In this document: piece after piece, positions 1 through 8,638 of the stretch
How positions within the stretch are numbered: the first letter of the stretch is position 1
Layout of the letters: every line of letters starts with the position of its first letter
Source of the DNA: Pedobacter sp. ASV28
Lineage (GTDB): Bacteria; Bacteroidota; Bacteroidia; Sphingobacteriales; Sphingobacteriaceae
Direction of reading: 5' to 3'
DNA: 64,000 nt
Assembly: GCF_016428855.1 (NCBI RefSeq)
Contig: NZ_JAELTN010000018.1
Location: 16,015-80,014 of the forward strand
Notes under the pieces: model-generated
Seen by the model: the letters and a program-made list of their open reading frames with translations, nothing else
What the model was told of the DNA's origin: nothing
The model's database searches: none
Position numbers and translations under genes: made by a program

Positions 1-1
1 A

Positions 2-79
2 ATTGATGATCAGGGCATCTATAATGCAGAGTTGGGTAAATACACCCATAAACTAAGAATCGTAAAGCGATATGTCTAA
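2..79 (+). CDS. C-terminal fragment of an unidentified gene
   Basis: An open frame enters from the left edge and ends at TAA 77-79, giving 25 residues that finish KLRIVKRYV. The fragment is too short to name. A strong hairpin at 89-120 follows the stop, as expected at a real gene end, and the next gene converges on it. I infer it is the last part of a plus-strand gene whose body lies outside the window. Confidence 0.4.
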   Translation: MDDQGIYNAELGKYTHKLRIVKRYV

Positions 80-88
80 TGAGTAAAA

Positions 89-120
89 CTGAAAATAAAG
101 GGCTTACAGGTTATTTTCAG
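89..120. terminator. Bidirectional hairpin terminator between convergent genes
   Basis: CTGAAAATAA (89-98) is the exact reverse complement of TTATTTTCAG (111-120) with a 12-nt loop. A short A run precedes it and a T run (127-132) lies just after it. It sits between a plus-strand gene ending at 79 and a minus-strand gene ending at 135, so it probably terminates both. Confidence 0.55.
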
Positions 121-134
121 CTTAAGTTTTTTGA

Positions 135-788
135 TTACCCCATTAACTCTTTCATCAGCCGATCAAAATTTTCTTTCAGCTCGGCAAGTTCAATCTCTAC
201 CTTCGCTAAGCGTTCTTCTACTTGTGTGTTTGGTTTTGCTGCGCTTTCCTCTGCCGTGAAATCATCTTCATAATCTTCTGCGTCCCCACTGAACAAGTGT
301 ATATACCGTTGTTCCTTTTGTCCAGGTTTTTTCGGCAATTGTTTAATATAGGCAGGCTGTTCATTAGCAAGTTTCTCTAATACGGTTTGTACTTCTTCAA
401 GTGTGTCAAATTCGTATAGTCGGCCAGAGTTGGTATTGATCTCTCCCGGTGTTTGCGGCCCTCGTAAAAATAATAGGCACATAACGGCTACTTCCGCAGG
501 AACTAATGGGTAGACAATAGCGAAATTATGTTTGTATTTAATGTTTCTGATCGAACCTCCTGTGGCGGTAGAAATTAAACCGGAAATTTTTAAGCTGTTT
601 AAAGCAGTGCTTATGGTTGATTCATCATAATTCACCACCGGTTTGCGAGAGGTCTTCTGGTTGCAGGCGGCCAATAGGCCATTTAAGGTCATAGGGTAGT
701 AATCGGGGGTAGTTCTGCATTTTTCCATCAATGCACCTAACACCCTTATTTGGGCGGCATCTAATACAGGTATGTTTTTTTCGTCCAT
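135..788 (-). CDS. yceH: YceH/DUF480 family winged-helix protein
   Basis: 217 residues, the usual length for the YceH (UPF0502, DUF480) family. The start contains the family blocks LGALMEKCRTTPDYYP and LACNQKTSRKPVV-like sequence, then LLFLRGPQTPGEI in the middle. Family members fold as two winged-helix domains; the cellular role is not established. The last 60 residues are acidic and then form a heptad-like helix (VEERLAKVEIELAELKENF), probably a short coiled coil. Transcribed alone, with a TAnnTTTG box 39 bp upstream of the ATG. Confidence 0.9.
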   Translation of the reverse strand: MDEKNIPVLDAAQIRVLGALMEKCRTTPDYYPMTLNGLLAACNQKTSRKPVVNYDESTISTALNSLKISGLISTATGGSIRNIKYKHNFAIVYPLVPAEVAVMCLLFLRGPQTPGEINTNSGRLYEFDTLEEVQTVLEKLANEQPAYIKQLPKKPGQKEQRYIHLFSGDAEDYEDDFTAEESAAKPNTQVEERLAKVEIELAELKENFDRLMKELMG

Positions 789-826
789 AAAAATGTTTTC
801 GTTTAGTTGATATAGAGGTTGTGCTT

Positions 827-834
827 CAAATATA
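827..834 (-). promoter_or_regulatory. Bacteroidota -7 promoter box for yceH
   Basis: On the minus strand the sequence is TATATTTG, an exact TAnnTTTG match. It predicts transcription starting near 820 and a leader of about 30 nt before the ATG at 788. I see no clear -33 TTG partner. Confidence 0.45.
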
Positions 835-995
835 GTAAACGTGAATTGGAAAACTATGTAAGGGTACTTTAAAATTAGTTACATAATAAGCGATCCTTTT
901 TCGGATGAAAACAGTCTATGATATAATCACTGCTTGCAAGGAAAGCAGAAGTTTGTTTATGGAATTGCCTTTAACAATTGATAAATTAAATATAT

Positions 996-2110
996 ATGAA
1001 TAAATCCTTTTTAAAATTAAACATAGGTTTAGCCGTTTTGGCGGTTTCTTTTCTGTCCATTTCTTTTGTATTTAAAAAAGAGAAGAATTTATCGGCGGTA
1101 AAAGAACAAGAAAAATTTTTTACTTATGAAGGCAGGAGCTATAAGCCTGGCGATACCGTTTATGGTTATAAACAATATGTAAAATTGGTAGTTGGCGATG
1201 ACGATGCGCCACTATTGTTAGGTGTTCCCCATGATGGTACTTCAGTGGGTAGTCCCGAAATTCCAGAAAGTGGAACAACGGGTAGGGATATCAATACATT
1301 GCCTTTGGCCTTGAAGATCGAATACTATTTTTATCGCAGTACAAAGAAAAAATCATGGATAGTAATCAATACCATTGGCAGGAAAAGAGTGGATCCAAAT
1401 ACCTTTCCGAATGAAGTTGATAAAAGATATGTGAATGAGGATGCTCGAGAAACGTACAATAGCTACCACAGCTTATTGAGAGCTGCCCGTGAACGTATGG
1501 CTGTTTTTCAAAAAAATGGGAAAGGAGCTTTGTTCTTGGATATTCATGGTCAGGCGCATACTTATCAAAATCCACAACCTTACGTTTCCGTTCAAGGAAA
1601 ATTATTGTCGAGCAAGTTTATAGATCAAACAGAGTTGGGTTATGGCTTGAGTAATTATGCCATTTCACAGCCTGATGGTTATTTAGATCGTTTGGCCGAT
1701 TCTTCTTCTATTGCTGCGATAGCTAAGTTGCATCCTAATGTTCCATTCTCTGAATTGATAAGGGGACCTTATAGTTTTGGAGGACTATTGGAAGCTGAAA
1801 ATGTAGTGGCAGTACCTGGGAGCAAAATTAAAACACTTGCACCAGAAGCGGAACTTTTCGGCGTGGAGGCAAATGGCTCAGCTAAAAAGAGACCTTATTT
1901 CAACGGAGGTTTTTGCACTAGAAATACGGTACGGTTGTCTTGGGTTCAACTACGGGCTATTTCGATAATATATCGGCTATACAGGCCGAAACACCTGGTA
2001 TTACAGTAAGGAACAATCCAGCTATTATCGAAATATCGGCAGATAGATTTAGCAGAGCAGTGGTTAATTATCTGAATAAATGGTATGGGTATAACTTTAA
2101 AAATAAATAG
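996..2110 (+). pseudogene. N-formylglutamate amidohydrolase-like secreted protein, frameshifted
   Basis: The N-terminus is a signal or anchor segment (residues about 9-26). Then come blocks resembling the N-formylglutamate amidohydrolase family: GVPHDGTS, INTIGRKRVDPN and LFLDIHGQAH, which contains candidate metal-binding histidines. The frame is intact to about 1920 (NGGFCTR) and then runs into unrelated sequence stopping at 2009. From about 1923 another frame continues naturally (LGSTTGYFDN, IQAETPG, then a helix ending NFKNK) to TAG 2108-2110. Adding one A in the AAA at 1922-1924 restores a protein of about 371 residues. No slippery heptamer is present, so this is a one-base loss, real or from assembly. 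Confidence 0.65.
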
Positions 2111-2163
2111 AAATTACAGTTAAAGCACTAGGAAAGTTACTTGGGATAACTAAATGCGATGCT

Positions 2164-2171
2164 TAGTTTTG
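2164..2171 (+). promoter_or_regulatory. Bacteroidota -7 promoter box for the DUF4397 gene
   Basis: TAGTTTTG is an exact TAnnTTTG match, with a TTG at 2141-2143 (20 bp between) as a possible -33 element. It lies 25 bp upstream of the ATG at 2197. Confidence 0.5.
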
Positions 2172-2196
2172 TGATCTAAATTGATATAATAGGAAT

Positions 2197-2880
2197 ATGA
2201 AGAATTTTAAGTTAAATATGGGAGGGTGGGTGTTGAGTGCTTTTGTTTTGTTGGCCCTGCTCTCGTCTTGTAAAAAAGATTTCGTTCAGCAAGATCCTGG
2301 GGTGGCAAAAATTAGGGTAGTAAATACACTTTTAAGTGCAAATCCTCATGATTTCTATCAAGATAATGCCAAATTGACCACTAATACGGTTGGGTATGGA
2401 GCATATAGCAATTATGTGGGAGCCGTGGGAGGGTATAGCGTGTTATGGTTTAAGGATGCCTTATTAAATACTGCTTCTGCCGTGTCTGATGTGGTTTTGG
2501 CCAATGATGCAAAATATACATTGTTTCTTTATAGCAATGGTGCCGAAAAATTTTTTATAGCCGGTTATATTAATAATGACAAAGTGCCTGCAGCGGGTAA
2601 ATTCAGGGTAAGATTTTTAAATTTATGTGCGGCATTTGATAATAAAAAATTAAGTATTGTGGATCAGGCAGGAGTGCCAATCAATTCGCAGCTTAGCTTT
2701 GGTGCAGATCCTGTATATTTCGAGATCAATACAGATAATGTATTAAAGGTTAAAGTTGAAGATTCTGCTGTGATTACCCATATTCCTGGATCAGAATTTC
2801 AAGAAGGTAAAAATTACTTGGTTTGGTTTGATACGGTAGATGGAGGTACAGTACAGTATCATATTGTTCCGCAGGACTAA
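2197..2880 (+). CDS. DUF4397 domain lipoprotein
   Basis: 227 residues. A type II signal peptide ends in LLSSC, making Cys25 the lipidated residue, so it should be an envelope lipoprotein. The domain opens with AKIRVVNTLLSAN, the usual beta-strand start of DUF4397 (AKIRVVNASPDAP in relatives), and stays beta-rich. DUF4397 proteins of Bacteroidota have no assigned function. It is flanked by its own promoter box and a strong terminator, so it is probably monocistronic. Confidence 0.75.
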   Translation: MKNFKLNMGGWVLSAFVLLALLSSCKKDFVQQDPGVAKIRVVNTLLSANPHDFYQDNAKLTTNTVGYGAYSNYVGAVGGYSVLWFKDALLNTASAVSDVVLANDAKYTLFLYSNGAEKFFIAGYINNDKVPAAGKFRVRFLNLCAAFDNKKLSIVDQAGVPINSQLSFGADPVYFEINTDNVLKVKVEDSAVITHIPGSEFQEGKNYLVWFDTVDGGTVQYHIVPQD

Positions 2881-2900
2881 ATCGCCATAAATCTAATTAG

Positions 2901-2936
2901 AAAAGCCCCCTTGCTCAAAAACAAGGGGGCTTTTTT
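2901..2936 (+). terminator. Intrinsic terminator after the DUF4397 gene
   Basis: AAAAGCCCCCTTG (2901-2913) pairs with CAAGGGGGCTTTT (2922-2934) around an 8-nt loop, and the descending arm runs into six Ts. It begins 20 bp past the stop codon. Confidence 0.92.
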
Positions 2937-3260
2937 ATGGTGTATTTCTCTGGTTTTAAAAGAAATAAAAGCTGTTTTTGTTGGGGAATTGTAATGCCTT
3001 TGAAATGGTATTTTTTATAGTATATCCTGATAATTTGAGTATTTTTTTCTACACTATTATTCATTTGGTGTTTGTTATTGTAATAATTGTAGAAAAAATT
3101 TCACTTGTGTGGAAAATAAGCATATTTTAGTCCTGAATAATGGACTTAAAACGAGCCTGCTATTTGAGACAAACATTTGTGGATTGACAAACATCTATTA
3201 AAGCTTATGCTTCTGGGAATAAAATGCTTAAGTAAGATCGTGCAGCTATTTTAGTTAACT
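2937..3260. other. 324-bp intergenic region upstream of the T9SS cluster
   Basis: No coding frame is credible here. It holds an 11-bp inverted repeat (TTTTTTCTACA 3043-3053 and TGTAGAAAAAA 3088-3098) and a 9-bp direct repeat GACAAACAT (3168-3176 and 3186-3194) whose copies start 18 bp apart. No TAnnTTTG box stands out near the ATG at 3261. The repeats are candidate operators only. Confidence 0.4.
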
Positions 3261-5906
3261 ATGTTTAAAAGTGGTGCGCTAAAATTTCCTGTATCCAATA
3301 AACATGCTTTGCTGGGCAAATGCTTTTGCATGCTGGTTTGTTTGCTTTCTTTTTTTTCTAAAACCACTTTTGCAGAAGGAAGTAAAGATCTTTATCCGTC
3401 TGGAGCACTGGGAAACAGAGCGTTTTTGTACGCAAACGTAGATGGGGTTAATTACCTGGATAGATTTCCGTTTAAAACTAGGGGGGCTCATTTCGTTTAT
3501 GCGAAAGCAAATGAAACCATTGCTGTGGCATCAAGCGCAATTGGTGTAAATAACGGTCGTATAATCGTAACCTCGCCAGATGGTGTTTCAACCACTTATA
3601 ACTTGGTTGGTTCTACAGGGCGTATTTCAAATAGGGCTTCAGAAGTATTAGGGCCAAGTTGGCCAGGAAATCCAGCGGGTTATACCCCAATAACAATTCC
3701 CGTTACTGCTGCACGAGAGGGCATTTGGAGAATAGAATTTGTGGCGCCAATTGGCAGCGGTAATAGTACTGATATAAGTGCAGCTGATGTATTTGCCGAT
3801 GCGAACTGGACACAGCCCACTGGAACTACTTCGAATTTGGTTGCTGCTTGGGATGTTTCGGTACGAAATACTGCTGGAACTGCGTGGTTAAATGGCCGTG
3901 TTTATACAAACGTTTTGAACCTTTCGATTAGCCCGAATTTTACTGAAGCAAAAGGATTTTATGTGACCAACTATGTTCTTACCGAAGATGGAAGGGCATA
4001 TCGTGTACAAACCAATGGAAATAATGGTTGGGCTTTTACTTTTTTTTCCAATAACAATGGTTTTGCGGTAAATGGAGTGGCTACTTATAAAAGCTTAAAT
4101 GCATCTACGGTTGCAGCCCTTTCGGGCCTTCACGATCCAAGAACGCTCGATAATGCATTAAACAAAACACATAAGATTTTTTATAACAGGCCAAATCCCG
4201 ATTTGCCAACATCAGCAACAGCATATGTAACTGGAGCTAATCAGAATATGTGGCTCAAAAAGAATGCAATCTTACCCATCATTACCGATTTAAAATTTGC
4301 AGGCGTTGAAGGAACTGAAGGCAAAATTAGCCATAAGGGTGCAAAAATTACTTTCACTTCTTCTACATCGGGTAGTTATCAAATTGTTATCCCGCTGCCA
4401 AATGGTGCCGACCGCGTGATCAATGGTTCAGCTGTTCAGGGCTATAATGAAATATTCTGGGATGCCAAAGATGGAAATGGAAATTTTTTACCGCCAGGAC
4501 CAATTTCACCTTTGGTGCAAACTTTCCTCAGGTCAGCAGAAGTTCACTTTCCCTATATAGATATGGAAGTAAATCCGCGAGGTATTATTATCGAATTGAC
4601 GGAGAACAATACCAGTTATAATGTGAACTCTGCTAACCCAAATCCGGCAGAATACAGTGATAAGGTTTATTGGGACGACATTAATATTTCTAATGCTGGA
4701 AATGCTGCTAGGTATAGTTCAAATCCAGTAACCAATTTAAGTGGAATAAGCAGTAATAGCAATGGACATAAGTTTGGTAGATACAATACCAATGCAAATG
4801 ATCATTTTGGAGACAATAGGTCGATGGATACTTGGGCTTATATAGAAAGTGACCGAACGACGCAATTGGTCAATATAGAAATTCTGGTCGCAGATTTAAA
4901 AATAGAATCAATAGTTCCAGATTTAAGCCAGTATTTTTCGGCGAAAAAAATTACCTATACCGTTCAGGTTCAAAATGATGGCCCGTCGGCAGCAAATGGA
5001 TCACGGTTAGCCATAAATTTTCCATCCGGATTAACTATAAATACAGTCACCCAGGTAAATCAAAGCGCAGGTATAACAGTGAGCAATGCTGTTATGGCGG
5101 CGCAGAGCTACACCGCTTCACTTAATCTGCCAAACCAGGGTACAATTGACTTCGTAATAGAAGCCACGTTTACGGGAGGTTTTAATCAAATATTTAGTAA
5201 TATGAAGGCCAGCATATTAAGGCCTACCGATTTAACCGATCCTGATGCGACCGGCAATAATGCTGCGGGCCCTGTAGATGCAGATGAAGAGTGTTTAAAT
5301 GGAGCCTCATCTGGTGTTGGTTTGTGTAACAACATCAAATATAATACGGTTAATGGTCAGGAAGTGTGTCAAGGAAGTAATATTACCGCGGTCAGCTATG
5401 CCTTATCTGCCGATGGAACACAATTTGAAAATTCAGCGCTTCCCATAGCGCTAAGTTCACAAGATACTGGTGGAAACCGAACAGTAAGTGGAAGCTTATC
5501 TTCTTCTGGGATACATACCTTCTTAATCAAAACCTTAAATACCAAAAGAACACAAACAAATGTGATCATCAGGTCCAACCCCTTACCTAATGCTACGGCA
5601 GATGGCCCGTTAAGCATCTGTATAGACGCCAATGATAATCCTGTAATTAATTTTAAGGGGTCCAATACCTCCGGTGCTTATGAATTTAGCTATACCATTA
5701 ACAATGGTAGCGTACAAACGGTTACAACGCCTTCTGGGTCAGATACTACAACAGTTCCCATATCGCTAAGTAGCACTGGCGTATTTACATACAAACTAAT
5801 ATCAGTTAAAGACTTGGCCACGGGCTGTAGCCAATTAAAAAATATAGAGGTTACAGTGACCATTCACCCGAAACCAGTAAAAGGACATATACAATTCACC
5901 CAATAG
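3261..5906 (+). CDS. Large secreted repeat protein with a DUF11 domain (T9SS cluster)
   Basis: 881 residues. The signal peptide ends near TTFA-EG (about residue 38). Residues about 40-300 form the beta-rich head found in Sphingobacteriales surface proteins (NLSISPNF, YRVQTNGNNG). About 550-660 is a DUF11-type module (KKITYTVQVQNDGPSA). Ig-like modules follow. It ends HPKPVKGHIQFTQ and has no C-terminal sorting domain of its own. It is first in a same-strand run with the two next secreted proteins and PorP/SprF, which suggests a cell-surface or gliding adhesin component. The exact function is unknown. Confidence 0.75.
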   Translation: MFKSGALKFPVSNKHALLGKCFCMLVCLLSFFSKTTFAEGSKDLYPSGALGNRAFLYANVDGVNYLDRFPFKTRGAHFVYAKANETIAVASSAIGVNNGRIIVTSPDGVSTTYNLVGSTGRISNRASEVLGPSWPGNPAGYTPITIPVTAAREGIWRIEFVAPIGSGNSTDISAADVFADANWTQPTGTTSNLVAAWDVSVRNTAGTAWLNGRVYTNVLNLSISPNFTEAKGFYVTNYVLTEDGRAYRVQTNGNNGWAFTFFSNNNGFAVNGVATYKSLNASTVAALSGLHDPRTLDNALNKTHKIFYNRPNPDLPTSATAYVTGANQNMWLKKNAILPIITDLKFAGVEGTEGKISHKGAKITFTSSTSGSYQIVIPLPNGADRVINGSAVQGYNEIFWDAKDGNGNFLPPGPISPLVQTFLRSAEVHFPYIDMEVNPRGIIIELTENNTSYNVNSANPNPAEYSDKVYWDDINISNAGNAARYSSNPVTNLSGISSNSNGHKFGRYNTNANDHFGDNRSMDTWAYIESDRTTQLVNIEILVADLKIESIVPDLSQYFSAKKITYTVQVQNDGPSAANGSRLAINFPSGLTINTVTQVNQSAGITVSNAVMAAQSYTASLNLPNQGTIDFVIEATFTGGFNQIFSNMKASILRPTDLTDPDATGNNAAGPVDADEECLNGASSGVGLCNNIKYNTVNGQEVCQGSNITAVSYALSADGTQFENSALPIALSSQDTGGNRTVSGSLSSSGIHTFLIKTLNTKRTQTNVIIRSNPLPNATADGPLSICIDANDNPVINFKGSNTSGAYEFSYTINNGSVQTVTTPSGSDTTTVPISLSSTGVFTYKLISVKDLATGCSQLKNIEVTVTIHPKPVKGHIQFTQ

Positions 5907-5953
5907 AAAAATCAATAAAATATTATAAAAAACAATAAAAAATCCATAAAACA

Positions 5954-6697
5954 ATGAAAACAACAATTACCCGCACCGCACTTGCAACATTCGTTTTGCT
6001 TTTAAGTTTTGCTTTTTCGAGCTATGCACAAACTTATTATGATGTTTATTTATGTGATAATGCTACAGCAACATTGCATATGCCCGAGGAATCTACCTTA
6101 ACCAATGGAGATAAAGTACGTTGGTATAAAGATGGGGTTGAAGTAGCCGGTAGTCCATTTACCTTCTCAGGAGCCAATTCTACTAATTATACTGTTCCCA
6201 ATAGCTTGGCAGTTGGTCTCCATAGTTATACCACGACAATAGAAACTCAAGGTGGCTGTGTGGGTGATCCTTCAGATCCATTTAAAGTTTACAAACTTCC
6301 AACCAAAACACTGGCACTGACCAAAACCAATGCTACCTATTGTGGTGCTAATAGTGGTCCTTTATCTGGTTCTGAAATTACGGCAACAACTACGCCAGGA
6401 GCCAGTCTTCCTGATGGAATTGGTTATGCTTACACTTGGACGGTAACTTCAGCGGGTAATCCAGCCACACCAGGTACAGCCGATGGCAGCAACACCAACA
6501 CAAGTGTATACACCATGAATACCACTACGGCAGGAACTTATGTGTTTAATGCAAAGGTAAAATATGTAAAATTAGCGGCTAATACAGGTGTGTTCATTGC
6601 GGGAGATAATAATGGATGTGAAGTAACGGCAACAGCAACACAAACCGTTATCGTTACCCCTAAACCAGGAAAACCTTCTATCTCATTGGTACAGTAG
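5954..6697 (+). CDS. Secreted Ig/PKD-like protein, second part of the T9SS cluster
   Basis: 247 residues with a clear signal peptide (cleavage near SYAQ, about residue 25). The rest is beta-rich with an Ig-like module carrying VRWYKDGVEV, followed by a Thr/Ala/Asn-rich module. It ends TPKPGKPSISLVQ, the same layout (PKPxK, then a short tail ending in Q) as the preceding protein. It has no T9SS sorting domain. It starts 47 bp after the previous stop, so co-transcription is likely. It may be one segment of a multi-subunit surface adhesin. Confidence 0.7.
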   Translation: MKTTITRTALATFVLLLSFAFSSYAQTYYDVYLCDNATATLHMPEESTLTNGDKVRWYKDGVEVAGSPFTFSGANSTNYTVPNSLAVGLHSYTTTIETQGGCVGDPSDPFKVYKLPTKTLALTKTNATYCGANSGPLSGSEITATTTPGASLPDGIGYAYTWTVTSAGNPATPGTADGSNTNTSVYTMNTTTAGTYVFNAKVKYVKLAANTGVFIAGDNNGCEVTATATQTVIVTPKPGKPSISLVQ

Positions 6698-6729
6698 CTT
6701 TACTGCAGACATTGGTTGCTACCTAAAGG

Positions 6730-7653
6730 ATGAAGATCTGTAGACTGATATTTTTAATTTCATTGTTTTTGCATGTTGCGACTGCAAAAGCTCAAAACCC
6801 TAACGAGATAAGGGTTCCATGGGGTACGCCGGTAACACTTGGCGCACATTCAGATGGGAACTACTCTTATCAGTGGTATAGGGACGGGCGTGTTATTGCC
6901 AATGAAAATCGGTCTACCTTAACGACTACCATAGGCGGTAGCTATCGGGTAAAGGCCATTAACAATGGAGACTGCGCATCTGATCTATCGGATGCTTTTC
7001 TGGTAATTTTTGAATATTCGGACTTAGAGATCATAAAAAAATCAGAAGCACGCCATGTAGGCCCCAATGAAACTTTTACTTATGAGATAACAGTAGAGAA
7101 TAAGGGGAATGCCAACAATACCAATGTGGTAATGATAGATGCTTTGCCGCCTAGTTTGACCTATTTAGGTATTGAAAGTAATACTCATGGTTCAGCAACT
7201 TATAATAATGGATTAATTCGTTGGAACATTCCATTACTTGTAGATAGGCAAAAAGCTACTTTGTTGATCAAGGTGCAGGGCAAGAACGTTGGGTCGATTA
7301 TCAATGTTGCCAGGGTGACGGGTGATTTGTTTGATCCAGATCTTTCTAACAATACCTCTACCGATACTAAAAAGATTATTGGTAACATCAGGGTGCCGAA
7401 CGTGATTACCCCAAATGGCGATGGCAAAAATGATGTGCTGAAAATTGAAGGTATAGAGCTTTATAAAGAAAATACACTGTCCATATTTAACAGATGGGGT
7501 AATGAAGTATATAGAAGTACTGGAGGGTATAATAACAATTGGAGTGGAGAAGGTTTGAGTGAGGGCACTTATTACTATGTACTAAAGTTGGTGTCGAAAG
7601 AAGGTAATACCCAGAGTGTGACAGGTTGGATAACATTATTAAGAGATAAATAG
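6730..7653 (+). CDS. DUF11 protein with a T9SS type B sorting domain
   Basis: 307 residues. Signal peptide 1-21 (ATAKAQ). An Ig-like module covers about 25-92 (YSYQWYRDG), a DUF11 repeat about 95-200 (ETFTYEITVENKGNA), and residues about 218-307 are the gliding-motility-type C-terminal domain: VPNVITPNGDGKNDVL, then IFNRWGNEVY and GTYYYVLKL. In known T9SS systems this domain targets the protein to the translocon, and type B substrates usually sit beside a PorP/SprF gene. The PorP/SprF gene here starts 1 bp after this stop. Confidence 0.9.
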   Translation: MKICRLIFLISLFLHVATAKAQNPNEIRVPWGTPVTLGAHSDGNYSYQWYRDGRVIANENRSTLTTTIGGSYRVKAINNGDCASDLSDAFLVIFEYSDLEIIKKSEARHVGPNETFTYEITVENKGNANNTNVVMIDALPPSLTYLGIESNTHGSATYNNGLIRWNIPLLVDRQKATLLIKVQGKNVGSIINVARVTGDLFDPDLSNNTSTDTKKIIGNIRVPNVITPNGDGKNDVLKIEGIELYKENTLSIFNRWGNEVYRSTGGYNNNWSGEGLSEGTYYYVLKLVSKEGNTQSVTGWITLLRDK

Positions 7654-7654
7654 T

Positions 7655-8638
7655 ATGGAAAGAAGAAGGTGGTATATTGTCTTTTGGTTAACAATAGTAA
7701 GTGTTGCTGGCTTTGCACAACAAGATGCGCAGTATAGCCAGTACATATTCAATGCGGTTTACATTAATCCTGCCTATGCGGGTTATCGGGAAAGGTTAAA
7801 CCTCAATGCAACTTACAGAAATCAATGGATGGGTATAAATGGCGCTCCTAAAAGCTTTTCTTTTGCGGCCGATGCCTTAATGCCTAATGAACGTGTGGGT
7901 TTGTCCCTAATTGTCGGTGCGGATCAATTAGGGGCGCAAAAGAACCTATCTGCCTTTGCCAATTATGCCTATCGTTTTCCGGTCAATGAAGACGAAACGT
8001 CTAAATTGGCTTTTGGCTTGGGCATTGGCTTCCAACAATCTGGTATAGATGGAAATATGCTTGATCCAATAGACCAAGGTGATAATTTTATTCCCACTGG
8101 AATGGTCAAGAAAATCATACCAGACATGCGGGCTGGTGTATTTTTCTCTACCGAGAAAATGTATGTGGGAGCCTCTGTAAATAATTTGATAGGGAGGTAT
8201 ATGCTCAATAAGAAAAACTTAGATTTTAATTATCCTACCCCAAATCCACACTATTATTTAACTGGAGGAGTATTAATTCCTCTGGTTGAATATGAAATTG
8301 ATTTTAAGCCATTTTTTCTCATAAAGGATGATGTATCTGGTCCTACGGTGTTAGATTTGAATGCTTTTTTCCTGTTTAAACAAAAGGTATGGATAGGTGC
8401 GGGCTATAGAACAGGGGTTAAACTTTACAATAAACCTGCACTGCTAGGCGATGTTAAAAATAGCAATGCCATTATTGGTATGGCCGAAGTCTTTATAGAT
8501 CAGAGATTAAGGCTAGGTTATTCTTATGACCATGCTTTAAGTGGCCTTTCCCGTTACAGTGGTTCTACCCACGAAATATCCATTAGCTGGAATTTTATGA
8601 ACGAGAAAGAACGCCGGATCAATTTTTGCTATTTCTAA
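7655..8638 (+). CDS. PorP/SprF family type IX secretion membrane protein
   Basis: 327 residues. The signal peptide ends GFAQQDAQ, followed by the family signature QYSQYIFNAVYINPAYAG, then a beta-barrel-like body and a C-terminal LGYSYDHALSGL block. PorP/SprF proteins are outer-membrane partners that help deliver or anchor type B T9SS substrates. The 1-bp gap to the upstream sorting-domain gene supports a dedicated pair. The stop overlaps that of the convergent nuclease gene by 4 bp (CTAA). Confidence 0.92.
   Translation: MERRRWYIVFWLTIVSVAGFAQQDAQYSQYIFNAVYINPAYAGYRERLNLNATYRNQWMGINGAPKSFSFAADALMPNERVGLSLIVGADQLGAQKNLSAFANYAYRFPVNEDETSKLAFGLGIGFQQSGIDGNMLDPIDQGDNFIPTGMVKKIIPDMRAGVFFSTEKMYVGASVNNLIGRYMLNKKNLDFNYPTPNPHYYLTGGVLIPLVEYEIDFKPFFLIKDDVSGPTVLDLNAFFLFKQKVWIGAGYRTGVKLYNKPALLGDVKNSNAIIGMAEVFIDQRLRLGYSYDHALSGLSRYSGSTHEISISWNFMNEKERRINFCYF

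Noticed and set aside
1905..1930. Programmed frameshift in the amidohydrolase-like gene
   Set aside because: A slip at the T run (1910-1914) would meet a TAG at once, and no slippery heptamer is present at the real break.
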